From Rhynchopus sp. YZ270_cl-10 (lineage: Eukaryota; Euglenozoa; Diplonemea; Diplonemida; Diplonemidae): a stretch of 64,000 nt of DNA. Position 1 is the stretch's first letter; the number at the start of each line of letters is the position of its first letter. The notes below the pieces were generated by a model, which was not told the DNA's origin, searched no databases, and was given only the letters and a program-made list of their open reading frames with translations. Position numbers and translations under genes: made by a program. Where the stretch lies: the NCBI GenBank assembly GCA_964035575.1, contig OZ037874.1, positions 1,364,001 through 1,428,000 of the forward strand, written 5' to 3'. Positions 42,113 through 51,708 of this stretch are shown here, one piece after another.

Positions 42113-43290
42113 TACGACTCCAGCCATTTTGGCTGGGACCAAACGCACGGAAAATTCATTTGGCATTATCTGGCCATCTCCAAGGCAACTGCGGGTGAAA
42201 AACACCCTCAGAGTGGGTCACAGGGGGCCTGTGGGTCGAAAAACGACCCAGAAGCCACCCCAGAATACAAAAAAATGGAAAAAAATAGTGAAAAAACGGC
42301 TTTTTTCACGTTTTGGCCACTTTGGGCAAAATAGCGATTTTTCGAGAAAAAAATCAAAAACCGGGATATTTTTTGACATCACAAAGCCTCCTTTGGCACA
42401 AATATACCCCAAAAGTGGCCTGTGAGTCCATTCCAACCTGTTTTGGACATATTTGACACTTTTGGAAGTGTTTTTTTGGTGTTTTTAGGTCAAAAAAATG
42501 CCCAAGACGTCCCCAAGACATCCCCAAGACACTTTGCACACCCCCTGTTACGGTCATATTTTTTTCGTTTTTTTGCCTGAAACCCCCAAAATACCCCTCC
42601 CGGACCCCACATAGTCCCGAATATCCATCACACACCCACTCAGAGTGAGTAGAAGCACCCCAAAAAAAATATTTTTTAAAGCCCTTCAACTTCAACATGG
42701 ATGCTGCCGAAACTGAAGCACAATTTTAGGGCTTTAAAAAATATTTTTTTTGGGGTGCTTCTACTCACTCTGAGTGGGTGTGTGATGGATATTCGGGACT
42801 ATGTGGGGTCCGGGAGGGGTATTTTGGGGGTTTCAGGCAAAAAAACGAAAAAAATATGACCGTAACAGGGGGTGTGCAAAGTGTCTTGGGGATGTCTTGG
42901 GGACGTCTTGGGCATTTTTTTGACCTAAAAACACCAAAAAAACACTTCCAAAAGTGTCAAATATGTCCAAAACAGGTTGGAATGGACTCACAGGCCACTT
43001 TTGGGGTATATTTGTGCCAAAGGAGGCTTTGTGATGTCAAAAAATATCCCGGTTTTTGATTTTTTTCTCGAAAAATCGCTATTTTGCCCAAAGTGGCCAA
43101 AACGTGAAAAAAGCCGTTTTTTCACTATTTTTTTCCATTTTTTTGTATTCTGGGGTGGCTTCTGGGTCGTTTTTCGACCCACAGGCCCCCTGTGACCCAC
43201 TCTGAGGGTGTTTTTCACCCGCAGTTGCCTTGGAGATGACCAGATAATGCCAAATGAATTTTCCGTGCGCAAAAAATGGCTGGAGTCGTA
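42113..43290. repeat. Near-perfect palindrome, 1.18 kb
   Basis: Left arm 42113-42685 and right arm 42728-43290 are reverse complements with very few differences; the main one is about ten extra bases in the left arm near 42130-42145. The spacer is 42 bp (42686-42727). The arm ends read TACGACTCCAGCC, and similarity may extend a few bases outward into CTAGGGG/CCCCTA-like flanks. Each arm contains short ORFs that simply mirror each other. It may be a fold-back transposon or a hairpin-derived duplication. RNA from it would form a duplex of more than 550 bp. Confidence 0.9.
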
Positions 43291-43796
43291 CCCCCTACTT
43301 CTGTTTGCACGGCGGGGTCCGCACACCCCGAGGGTCCGTAAAACGGCATGTTAGGACACTCCCTCTTTACGGAGTATCATTACGTACCCTAGGGTACGTA
43401 ATTACGTACCCTAGGGTCCGTAATTACGGACCCTAGGGTCCGTAATTACGGAGCCTCCCAGGGAAAGGGACTCTCGAAAAATTTTTTTTGCCCCCGTTTA
43501 GGGCTAATTTCGACGATTTGAGGCCATTAAAAGCAAAATTTGGCACTTTTGAGCATCTGTGGGGGTCTAAAACGCAGTTTAGAGTACCACAATTTTTAGT
43601 GGGTTTTACCGAAAACAAGTCAATTTTTGGGCCGAAAAAAATTTTTTTTTGACATCACAAAATTGCCCTTGGTGGGTCTATGTGTCCTCAATGCTGGGCG
43701 AAAAATGCAAATATAGCTATTTTTAACTTTCACACACAATTTTAACGGGTTTTACCTGTGTACCTGTGTATCTGTGTACCTGTGTACAGGATATTT

Positions 43797-44022
43797 GTTG
43801 TGAAAGACATCTTCCACCATGCATTGAGGAGGGTAAGACAGTGGTCGCAGTTTGTACTTGATAGCATTACAACATTTAACTTCTCCACGGGGGTCTTGGG
43901 CCGTTCACTCGGTTATACCTTGACCAGCGGAAGAGGCCTTTTTGGTCTCTAGAATATCCGGTATTCCCGAACGGAGGCACACTTTGTGTGTTACTACGAC
44001 CTGGCAATTTCCAGCAGTAGGT
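43797..44022 (+). repeat. Inverted internal segment, left copy
   Basis: Its reverse complement lies at 45741-45975 with scattered differences (for example blocks CCTCCGTTCGGGAA and CGAGTGAACGGCCCAAGACC). At 46531-46620 the sequence following this copy (AGGTTAAGTAATCTTTCTTG) is joined directly to the inverse of its start (GGTGGAAGACGTCTTTGACA), as if an inner piece were lost. This reports repeated inversion or fold-back events within the 3.6-kb element. Confidence 0.7.
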
Positions 44023-44372
44023 TAAGTAATCTTTCTTGTAAATTGTTGGATCATTATCTCCTCAGTGCATGAATGCCCCACGTGACTGGACACTTTTGTG
44101 TTTGTCATGTGGAGCTGTGGTTGCTTTTTCACGACTTTTTTCCTTGTACACCAGTGTACCGTGTACCGGGGTACCTGGGCCGAAAATACACCAGTACCCA
44201 GGTGCCTGGGTGCCCAGACACACCACTGTACCCAGAATCCAGTCTCCCACCCAGAAAACCTACTCATACACCAGAAAAGTGAAAATAGCTCCTCGACCAG
44301 AAAAGTAGCTGGGAAAAGTTCAGAAAAAGCCAGAAAATTTCAACAAAATGCATTTTTAGGTTCTCGAAGACA

Positions 44373-44788
44373 CTGGTACTGGATACTGGGTACTGGGTAC
44401 TGGGTACTGGGTACTGGGTACTGGGTACTGGGTACTGGGTACTGGGTACTGGGTACTGGGTACTGGGTACTGGGTACTGGGTACTGGGTACTGGGTACTG
44501 GGTACTGGGTACTGGGTACTGGGTACTGGGTACTGGGTACTGGGTACTGGGTACTGGGTACTGGGTACTGGGTACTGGGTACTGGGTACTGGGTACTGGG
44601 TACTGGGTACTGGGTACTGGGTACTGGGTACTGGGTACTGGGTACTGGGTACTGGGTACTGGGTACTGGGTACTGGGTACTGGGTACTGGGTACTGGGTA
44701 CTGGGTACTGGGTACTGGGTACTGGGTACTGGGTACTGGGTACTGGGTACTGGGTACTGGGTACTGGGTACTGGGTACTGGGTACTGG
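44373..44788. repeat. (TACTGGG)n satellite, about 59 copies
   Basis: A nearly perfect heptamer array of about 415 bp, preceded by degenerate TAC/GTACC words (44150-44240) and ended by GGGCACCCAG. It lies inside the 3.6-kb element. The open frames it generates (up to 254 codons) are artefacts. Confidence 0.95.
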
Positions 44789-45044
44789 GCACCCAGAGAA
44801 AGCACCTTAAAAGCAGCGAAGGCGCAGGTTACGGGGAAGACAAGGTATGTAATTATGTTTAACTTTCAGTTACTAGTGAAGATTGAACAAAAAAATGCCG
44901 CATATTTCAACTTGTTCGTGTTTTCAACTCGAAATAAACGCGTAATGTTCACACTATTAAATAGCTATTTTTTTACGCACCAATCATTTTGTGTCACCTC
45001 ATGACATGAAGGAGGAAATAGAAACAAAGCATTTTGAACACACT

Positions 45045-45125
45045 TGCGGTTCTGGGGACGAACCGCGCTGCAGAGCCACTCCTCAGGTCGAGGTGTGTGC
45101 GTTTCACCACAACCTCTCCCATGGG
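45045..45125 (+). repeat. Hairpin motif epsilon, second copy
   Basis: GGTTC-TGGGGAC-GAACC hairpin, then GTCGAGGTGTGTGCGTTTCA and CCACAACCTCTCCC. It is related to the copy within the inserted element 18397-18611. The first hairpin differs in sequence but not in fold. Confidence 0.6.
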
Positions 45126-47553
45126 TTTTATCGTGTGATGAGTGTTACGTTTCTATTTGGTTCCACAGGCGCTCGTTACCTGCTTCACATAATTCACCTC
45201 GCTTCACTCGAACCATTTGTGCAGCAGGTCACTCTCTCGACCTGTAGCGTGGAAAAAATCTATCTTATTTCACGGCAATAAATAGCCTTTTTTATTAACC
45301 TCACCTTTCCCGACTACTACGTTTGTATACCATAACTTAATCACACCCCACATTTACACTTATACAGGATCGTGAAGTCTGAACTGCACCCGCGATTGCG
45401 ATGAGAAGCTTCACCGCGGTCCGACATTCAACAACTCAAAATCTACCCGCATCAATCTATTCTGAGTTTGCGGACGAAGATCTGGGTGGAGGGGGGTGGG
45501 TACACTTAGTCAGTCACTGCTATAGCCATTAACCAAGGGAGCATAGCTAGTGCAAGAAATTCGACTTTGGAAACCTTCCGGAAAGTCTGTCCTCTGCTTG
45601 CGGAGGACCAGACACAAGAAAATATTGCGTTCCCCCAGAAAACCAGTGCACAATTCACACTCCTTGTGGGTGGTCTTGTTGCCTTTTTGGTCAACAGTAA
45701 TTTTGGCCCAGGCATGCTCTTGAAGCATGACAATTTAGTCTACTGCTGGAAATTGCCAGGTCGTAGTAACACACAAAGTGTGCCTCCGTTCGGGAAGACC
45801 GGATATTCTAGAGACCAAAAAGGCCTCAAGAATATCTTCCGGTAGTCAAGGTATAACCGAGTGAACGGCCCAAGACCCCCGTGGAGAAGTTAAATGTTGT
45901 AATGCTATCAAGTAGAAACTGCGAACACTGTCTTACCCTCCTCAATACATGGTGGAATATGTCTTTGACAACAAACCGAGCTCAAGAGTTTTTAAACTTC
46001 CCTGAGGGAATGCGAGACGCAAAATTTACCACCAGACCCTGTCTTCGTGCACCTTCGGTGCAACGCTGCAGACAGGCCAAACTGCGTTGGACTCAGAGGA
46101 ATGCCTGCTGTGCAGTGTATCAATGAGAACCAAGCCCCAGCAACAAGGGGCGCCTTTTGGCGGGCGTTGTTGAGGGTGTTTGGGGTGCAAAGTTTTCCAC
46201 AATTTTGATGCGCGGGTACAGAAGTGTTGTCTTGTTCTTTCATCTTTAGGAATGTAAATGTCAATCGCGTTTAACTACCACTAGGGCTTGTTCAGTGAAC
46301 CCACAAGGGGTCGAAGGGGGTTGGTTATCCCATAGCTATCAAAGGTTGTGTCGACCAGGCTAATCCACTATGTTACGCTGTACGTTGTTAAATCCGAAGA
46401 AATAACGCTTTAGCAGCCGCAGGAAGTTTGTTAAAAAGAGTGCCTCACGCTACACAAACCACCACCCGCGATTGACTTAGATGTTATAACAAAGAGAATT
46501 CAGAACAAAACAACACCCTGCCCCATACACAGGTTAAGTAATCTTTCTTGTAAATTGTTGGATCATTATCTCCTCAGTGCATGGTGGAAGACGTCTTTGA
46601 CAACTAACCGAGCTCACGACTTTTTTCGGTATGTTACTTGGGATAGGCCCACATGATCATGGTCTATCATGTGGTACCTGTGTACCACTCGGTTTGCTCC
46701 CAGGGCTTTTCGACCAGCAGTCACACATCCAAACAGTGATTTCCCACCTTAGACCACGTAATTACGTACCCTAGGGTCCGTAATTACGGACCCTAGGGTA
46801 CGTAATTACGGACCCTAGGGTCCGTAATTACGGACCCGGGTCCGCACTTGAGGGTCCGTAAAGAGGGTCCGTAAAATTTACGGACCCTCGGGTGTGTGGA
46901 CCCCGCCGTGTGGTCGCCACTCCTTACTTTTGTGCTTCATCCGCAACGTGGGTAGGTTTTCAAACAAAAATGTTTAGTATAGTGGAGCACACTCTAGCCA
47001 GACTAGGGTGGCTACACTAATACAACCAAGTTTTTCAAAAATCAAAATTAGATCAATCCGAAGCCCTACAAAAGCTTCGGCCAACATTACGTACAGACCC
47101 TAGGCCACCTCCGGTGGTGTGCTTAGGCGATTGTCGACATAAAGACCCAAATTCCTCAAGACTCTCTCTCTCTTTCTTCAGCTCACGTTTGTTCAAGACT
47201 TTTAAACGAAAGGAAACAACCCAACAAAACCAACCCCACAGTTCAGAGAACAAAATTCAAGAAAATCCACATCATACACACAAAGCACACATTCCCTCCC
47301 TATTTGTTTTCCCTTTGGACTGTGCACGGCGCCTTGCTGAGGAACGCTTCACCTTGCCAACTATCATCTCCCACGAAAACAAAGCACTTCCTTCTTTGTT
47401 TTTTTTTTGGGGGTCTTTTTTTTTTTTCATTTTCCTCCCCCTACGAAGCGCCCTTTGCCCTTTTTTCAACTTTTTTCTCTCTTTTTTTTTCTCTTTAAAA
47501 ATCTTTCATTTTCCTTTCAAACCCTTCAAATTCTTCTCCAAAACCTAAATGCG

Positions 47554-50500
47554 ATGCACCACAGACCCACCGACATGCTGCTCCACAGCCTCGCTCGACC
47601 ACATCACCCAGCAGTGAATCAACATCAACAACAACAGAAACGTGAGACCAGCACCACGGCATCCATTCTCCTCCCCCTCCTCCTCCTCCTCTGCCTCCCA
47701 CACGTTGCAGCAGATATGCACGCATACAGCAAAGGAGACTCTGTACAGTACTACAACGATCTGTACCCCGGTATGTGCGCAAAAGGGGCGCTCGGGCGGA
47801 GCGATAACGGGGCGGAGTGCTATCAGCAGTGTGTGTCTGGGTCGTTGCTGTTCTATTCACCAGAGCCGGCGAAGTTGTGGCGTCGCACGCTTCTGCAGCC
47901 GAGGGAGGACGTGGAGCGCTTCACCTTCGCCTCTGAGTACGATTTTGCCATTACCGGGGTAGTGCATGGGACAGCCGAGCCGCAGCTGACAGCGTTCTCG
48001 GGGCCCACCCTTCCCGAGGTGTTCGGGGGTGGGATCCGCATGGCTGCGCAAGGATTAGACTCTGTCCTCGCAGTGCGTGACGACGGTGTCCTCATGGCAT
48101 ACGGCGACCGCACAACGGACACTCCTTTCTACGGCTTCGACAACATGGTATGGGAAGGGAACGTCGTCGGCGTGGTCTCCCTCCAGGCAGTGTTCCTTAT
48201 TCTCGAGTCGTCGTCGGGAGGCCTCACTGTGCGGTGCAGTGCGCCTCTCGGCGCTGTGTGCACAGGGTTCCCTATGCAGAATGTGGCGAAGGTGGACAAC
48301 GGGATCTTCTCCTACGCTGTGCTCTTTACGGACAGAAGGCTTGCGTTGTGGTGGCTGCTGACGTCGAATTCGGAGTCGATGCTGCCTTCGGGTGTGCAGG
48401 GAAATGTGTTGGATGTGAGGGCCGTGCGGTACTCTGCGTACTATGTGTTCTGTACCGAGGGACGTCTTCTGCAGGTGACGCCGATGAAAGTCGTGGTGCA
48501 CACCGGTGTGTATGTTGACCTGGCGACTCTCGACACTACGCTGGTCTCAAGCGACATTGGTACAGCGTTGCTCCTCCGCAACGGTACTGTGCACTTCGCC
48601 ACGCCAGTCTCAGATAGCCCGCGGTACCCCTTCACAGGGCGTGGGTCGTACGACAACGTGACTGCAGTGTATGGGAACGAAGCAGCTTTCCTGCTCCTTC
48701 ACGACCCAGACGACAGCAAGCCCTCTGTCACTGTGTTCGGCAAGCCGACGCATGGTGGTGACATCAGCCACGTTCCCCTCTCTGGCGAGATCGACACAGT
48801 CTACTCCGTACCCCGTGGCAGCGCCTTTGCGGTGCGTTTCACAGACGGCAAACTGGTCGCCTGGGGCGTATCTGATGGCGCTGCGAAAGTGCTGTGGGAT
48901 GTCGATTGGGTGCTGCCCACGGACACAGGGTACGTCGTGTTCCATGAGGATGGGAAGCAGAGCGTGCTCGGAAATGTGTCGGTGAGCCATGTAGAGTTGT
49001 TGATGGACTGTGTAAAAGGGGCTGTGGCAACGTGCTCGATTGTGCGTTGTCCGAAGGGGCGTGACAGGGCAGGGAAGCACACCATCCCGTGTGGCTCGGG
49101 TGCGCAGTGCCGTGGTGCAAACCTCACACTCTGTTGCGACCTTCCGGAGACCGAGGCACCGCTGACAGCCGCACCACAGACAATCGCACCAAAGACATCC
49201 GCACCACAGACAGCCGCACCACTGACAATCGCACCACAGACAGCCGCACCGTCGCCAGTACCGACCGCAGGGTCACCGCTACCGCAACTTCCGTCGGTAG
49301 CACCTGTTGTTCCTCCTGTTCCTGAGCAGACTGCGTTGCCAGGGACAGCAGTGCACACTGCTGCTGCAACGTCGCATCCCACAGTGTCACCAACGAATGT
49401 TACAGATGTGACAGATGAGCCTCCGGACGATACACCCAACGCACGTAGTAATGGGACTGTGGTGTACGTTACTGTGTTCGGTGTACTTGCTTGTGTGTTG
49501 TGTGCGTGTGGGTTGTGTGTGTGGTGGCGGCGTGCTGTCGCAGTGCCGCTGAACTACCACTCTGCAAGCACACCGAGTATGATCGAGATGCGCACGGCGC
49601 TTGTCTCAGGTGAGTCAGGCACACACGCCAGCCCCAGCGCAGAAGAGAGCATGTTCTCAGACAACTTCATCCAAGACTGCGAAAGTGTTCCTCGTACAGA
49701 AGCCTCCCTGCTTCCATGTGGCGAAGGTGTGGAGGGTCCCGCAGACACAGTGTACGCATCGTGGACGAAGGACCGTGAGGTCGGGCGTGGCGCCTACGGG
49801 GTGGTGTACGTGGGGCGGCTTGCGGACGGGCGTGCTGTGGCGATGAAGGAGCAGCACTCTGCGGAGCGGGGGGACGCAGACGACGCGGTGGCGAACCTGC
49901 GTCTGCTGCGGCGGCTGCGGCACCCACACCTGACGGAGATGCTGGATGTTGTGTACGATGCTGGGGGACGGCGCCTGTGTGTGCTGATGGAGTACGTGTC
50001 CGGTGGGTCGCTGGGTGCGTACGTGCGTGGGCTGGGGCGGCGGCTGGAGGAGGCGAAGGCAGTGTTCTACATGCGCCAGGTGCTGCAGGCGTTGGGGTTC
50101 CTGCACGGGAACCGTGTGGTGCACCGGGACCTGAAGGCAGAGAACGTGCTGCTGACGGCGGCAGGTGTGGCCAAGTTGTGTGACTTTGGGTCGATGAAGC
50201 AGTTTGTGGGCACTGAGTGTGGGGGTGTGGACAACAACGAGGATGACGAGGATGGCCACGACAATGTCGACAACGACAGCGTTCTGGGGACAAGGAGCAG
50301 GGAGATGACACACATCGCTGCGTCACGGTACAACACGCAGGTGGGGAGTCCGCACTGGATGGCGCCTGAGGTCCTGGACCAGCTGAGTGGGTTTGTGGAG
50401 GCAGGGCCTGCAGCAGATGTGTTCAGCTTTGGGTGCACTGTGTCTGAGGTGCTGAACGAGGGTGTGCCACCGGGGAGGTTCTGTGAGGAGGGTCCGTGGG

Positions 50501-51708
50501 CACCCCTTGTGAAGACGATGCAGTTCCCGCCCGAGAACATAGCGACAGATGTGTCGGAGCATGCTCGCGACCTGCTCAGCAAGACGCTCCTGCGTGACCC
50601 GGATGCACGTCCGAGTGCTGTGGATCTGCTGCAGCATCCGTTCATTGCGCAGTGGACGGGTGCGAACATCACTGTTCTGCGTGAGTGTGATGGTGCTGGT
50701 GATGGGGGGAACGCTGGGACACACAGGCAAGCACACGAACGGCTGAGTGCTGGGGCAATGCGGTCACGGACACGTATGCGTCCGCCTCTGGGGAAGGGGT
50801 CGTTTGGGGTTGTGTACCGAGCGACTGTTGCGGGCCGTGGTGGGCACGTGGCTGTGAAGGACATCCAGCTGGACGTGGGACACTCGGCAAAGGCACGGGA
50901 ACGTGTGGAGCGGGAGTTTGTGCTGATGCGGTCGCTGCACCACGAACACATTGTGCAGTACCTGGGCCACATGTGGCGTGACGGGACACGCCTCGAGATC
51001 TTCATGGAGTACATGCCTGGGGGGTCTGTGCGGAGCCTGCTGCGTGCACGCAGGAAGGGGCTGGATGTGGCGACGATCTGGCGGTACGTGCGGCAGGTGC
51101 TGCTGGGGTTGGCGTACCTGCACAAAGGTGGGGATGGGTTTGCGCCAATTGCACACCGGGATGTGAAGGCAGACAACCTGCTGCTTTCGATTGACGCAAC
51201 TGTGAAGCTGTCTGACTTTGGGTGCAGCAAGCTGTTTGAGGGGGATGGGACGGGGGCAGGTGGTGGTGTAGGTGGTGGAGGTGGAGGGGCAGGTGTGGGG
51301 ACACACGAGGGTGCGAGCTTCGGTGCTGCTGGGGCGCAGACGTGTGTGGGGACGCCGTTCTGGATGGCGCCAGAGGTGCTGCAGCGCCGCCACTCGCACG
51401 GGGGTGAGGGCGACTACGGGACACGCTGCGACATCTGGTCGCTGGGGTGCACTGTCGTTGAGATGCTTGGTGCCACACCCTGGCGTGTGCACGCACGCGA
51501 GACAGAACACGAGATCCTCGTTCGTGCCCTGACAAGCACAGGTGGGCCCCCTGTCCCCGACACAGCCCCGCCAGACTTGGCACACTTTTTGTCCCGCTGC
51601 TTCGTCCGCGAACCACAGCAGCGTCCTTCTGCTCAGACACTGCTGGAGGGCGATTGGAACAGCCACGTGCACGGCGATGTTGTGGATCACATTACACCTC
51701 TTGAATGA
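47554..51708 (+). CDS. RCC1-like ectodomain receptor with two tandem kinase domains (copy 3)
   Basis: 1,384 residues from the ATG at 47554; the frame is open further up but reads through a T-rich leader. The signal sequence is the hydrophobic run ILLPLLLLLCLPHVAA after a polar start; ATG 47575 is an alternative. The ectodomain has divergent RCC1-like repeats (VLAVRDDGVLMAYGD, AFAVRFTDGKLVAWG), then a Cys-rich module (RCPKGRDRAGKHTIPC ... LTLCCD), a short Ala/Thr/Pro stalk, and a membrane helix (about 49465-49530). Both kinase domains carry the same motifs as the 34236 gene; Lys765 is the kinase-1 lysine. The ectodomain resembles the 34236 copy only loosely, while everything from GVEGPADTVY on is nearly identical. 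Confidence 0.92.
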   Translation: MHHRPTDMLLHSLARPHHPAVNQHQQQQKRETSTTASILLPLLLLLCLPHVAADMHAYSKGDSVQYYNDLYPGMCAKGALGRSDNGAECYQQCVSGSLLFYSPEPAKLWRRTLLQPREDVERFTFASEYDFAITGVVHGTAEPQLTAFSGPTLPEVFGGGIRMAAQGLDSVLAVRDDGVLMAYGDRTTDTPFYGFDNMVWEGNVVGVVSLQAVFLILESSSGGLTVRCSAPLGAVCTGFPMQNVAKVDNGIFSYAVLFTDRRLALWWLLTSNSESMLPSGVQGNVLDVRAVRYSAYYVFCTEGRLLQVTPMKVVVHTGVYVDLATLDTTLVSSDIGTALLLRNGTVHFATPVSDSPRYPFTGRGSYDNVTAVYGNEAAFLLLHDPDDSKPSVTVFGKPTHGGDISHVPLSGEIDTVYSVPRGSAFAVRFTDGKLVAWGVSDGAAKVLWDVDWVLPTDTGYVVFHEDGKQSVLGNVSVSHVELLMDCVKGAVATCSIVRCPKGRDRAGKHTIPCGSGAQCRGANLTLCCDLPETEAPLTAAPQTIAPKTSAPQTAAPLTIAPQTAAPSPVPTAGSPLPQLPSVAPVVPPVPEQTALPGTAVHTAAATSHPTVSPTNVTDVTDEPPDDTPNARSNGTVVYVTVFGVLACVLCACGLCVWWRRAVAVPLNYHSASTPSMIEMRTALVSGESGTHASPSAEESMFSDNFIQDCESVPRTEASLLPCGEGVEGPADTVYASWTKDREVGRGAYGVVYVGRLADGRAVAMKEQHSAERGDADDAVANLRLLRRLRHPHLTEMLDVVYDAGGRRLCVLMEYVSGGSLGAYVRGLGRRLEEAKAVFYMRQVLQALGFLHGNRVVHRDLKAENVLLTAAGVAKLCDFGSMKQFVGTECGGVDNNEDDEDGHDNVDNDSVLGTRSREMTHIAASRYNTQVGSPHWMAPEVLDQLSGFVEAGPAADVFSFGCTVSEVLNEGVPPGRFCEEGPWAPLVKTMQFPPENIATDVSEHARDLLSKTLLRDPDARPSAVDLLQHPFIAQWTGANITVLRECDGAGDGGNAGTHRQAHERLSAGAMRSRTRMRPPLGKGSFGVVYRATVAGRGGHVAVKDIQLDVGHSAKARERVEREFVLMRSLHHEHIVQYLGHMWRDGTRLEIFMEYMPGGSVRSLLRARRKGLDVATIWRYVRQVLLGLAYLHKGGDGFAPIAHRDVKADNLLLSIDATVKLSDFGCSKLFEGDGTGAGGGVGGGGGGAGVGTHEGASFGAAGAQTCVGTPFWMAPEVLQRRHSHGGEGDYGTRCDIWSLGCTVVEMLGATPWRVHARETEHEILVRALTSTGGPPVPDTAPPDLAHFLSRCFVREPQQRPSAQTLLEGDWNSHVHGDVVDHITPLE

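Larger units (their letters stand above)
43308..46904. mobile_element. Large terminal-inverted-repeat element, 3.6 kb
   Basis: The ends are inverted copies of about 34 bp (CACGGCGGGGTCC, then CACACCC, then GAGGGTCCGTAAA) with one mismatch and one indel. Inside each end lies an array of GGGTCCGTAATTACGGACCC palindromes (43370-43450 and 46755-46850). The interior contains the TACTGGG satellite, an inverted pair (43797-44022 with 45741-45975) and a rearranged junction of the same segment at 46531-46620. No transposase is recognisable. No flanking duplication was found. Confidence 0.65.
38436..47553. other. Nine-kilobase satellite and inverted-repeat region
   Basis: No confident gene. 38436-41200 holds the receptor 3' flank, beta motifs and AT-rich sequence; ORFs at 39298-39786 and 39740-39922 have no recognisable domain. 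41200-46910 holds three satellites, the 1.18-kb palindrome and the 3.6-kb element. 46911-47553 is the T-rich leader region of the next receptor, containing a zeta copy. Confidence 0.6.

Noticed and set aside
42218-43195. Paired ORFs of 72-114 codons on both strands
   Set aside because: They are mirror copies caused by the palindrome and contain low-complexity residues; no evidence of a protein.
44098-44862. 254-codon open frame made of GYWVLGT repeats
   Set aside because: It is the TACTGGG heptamer read through; every frame on both strands is open for the same reason.
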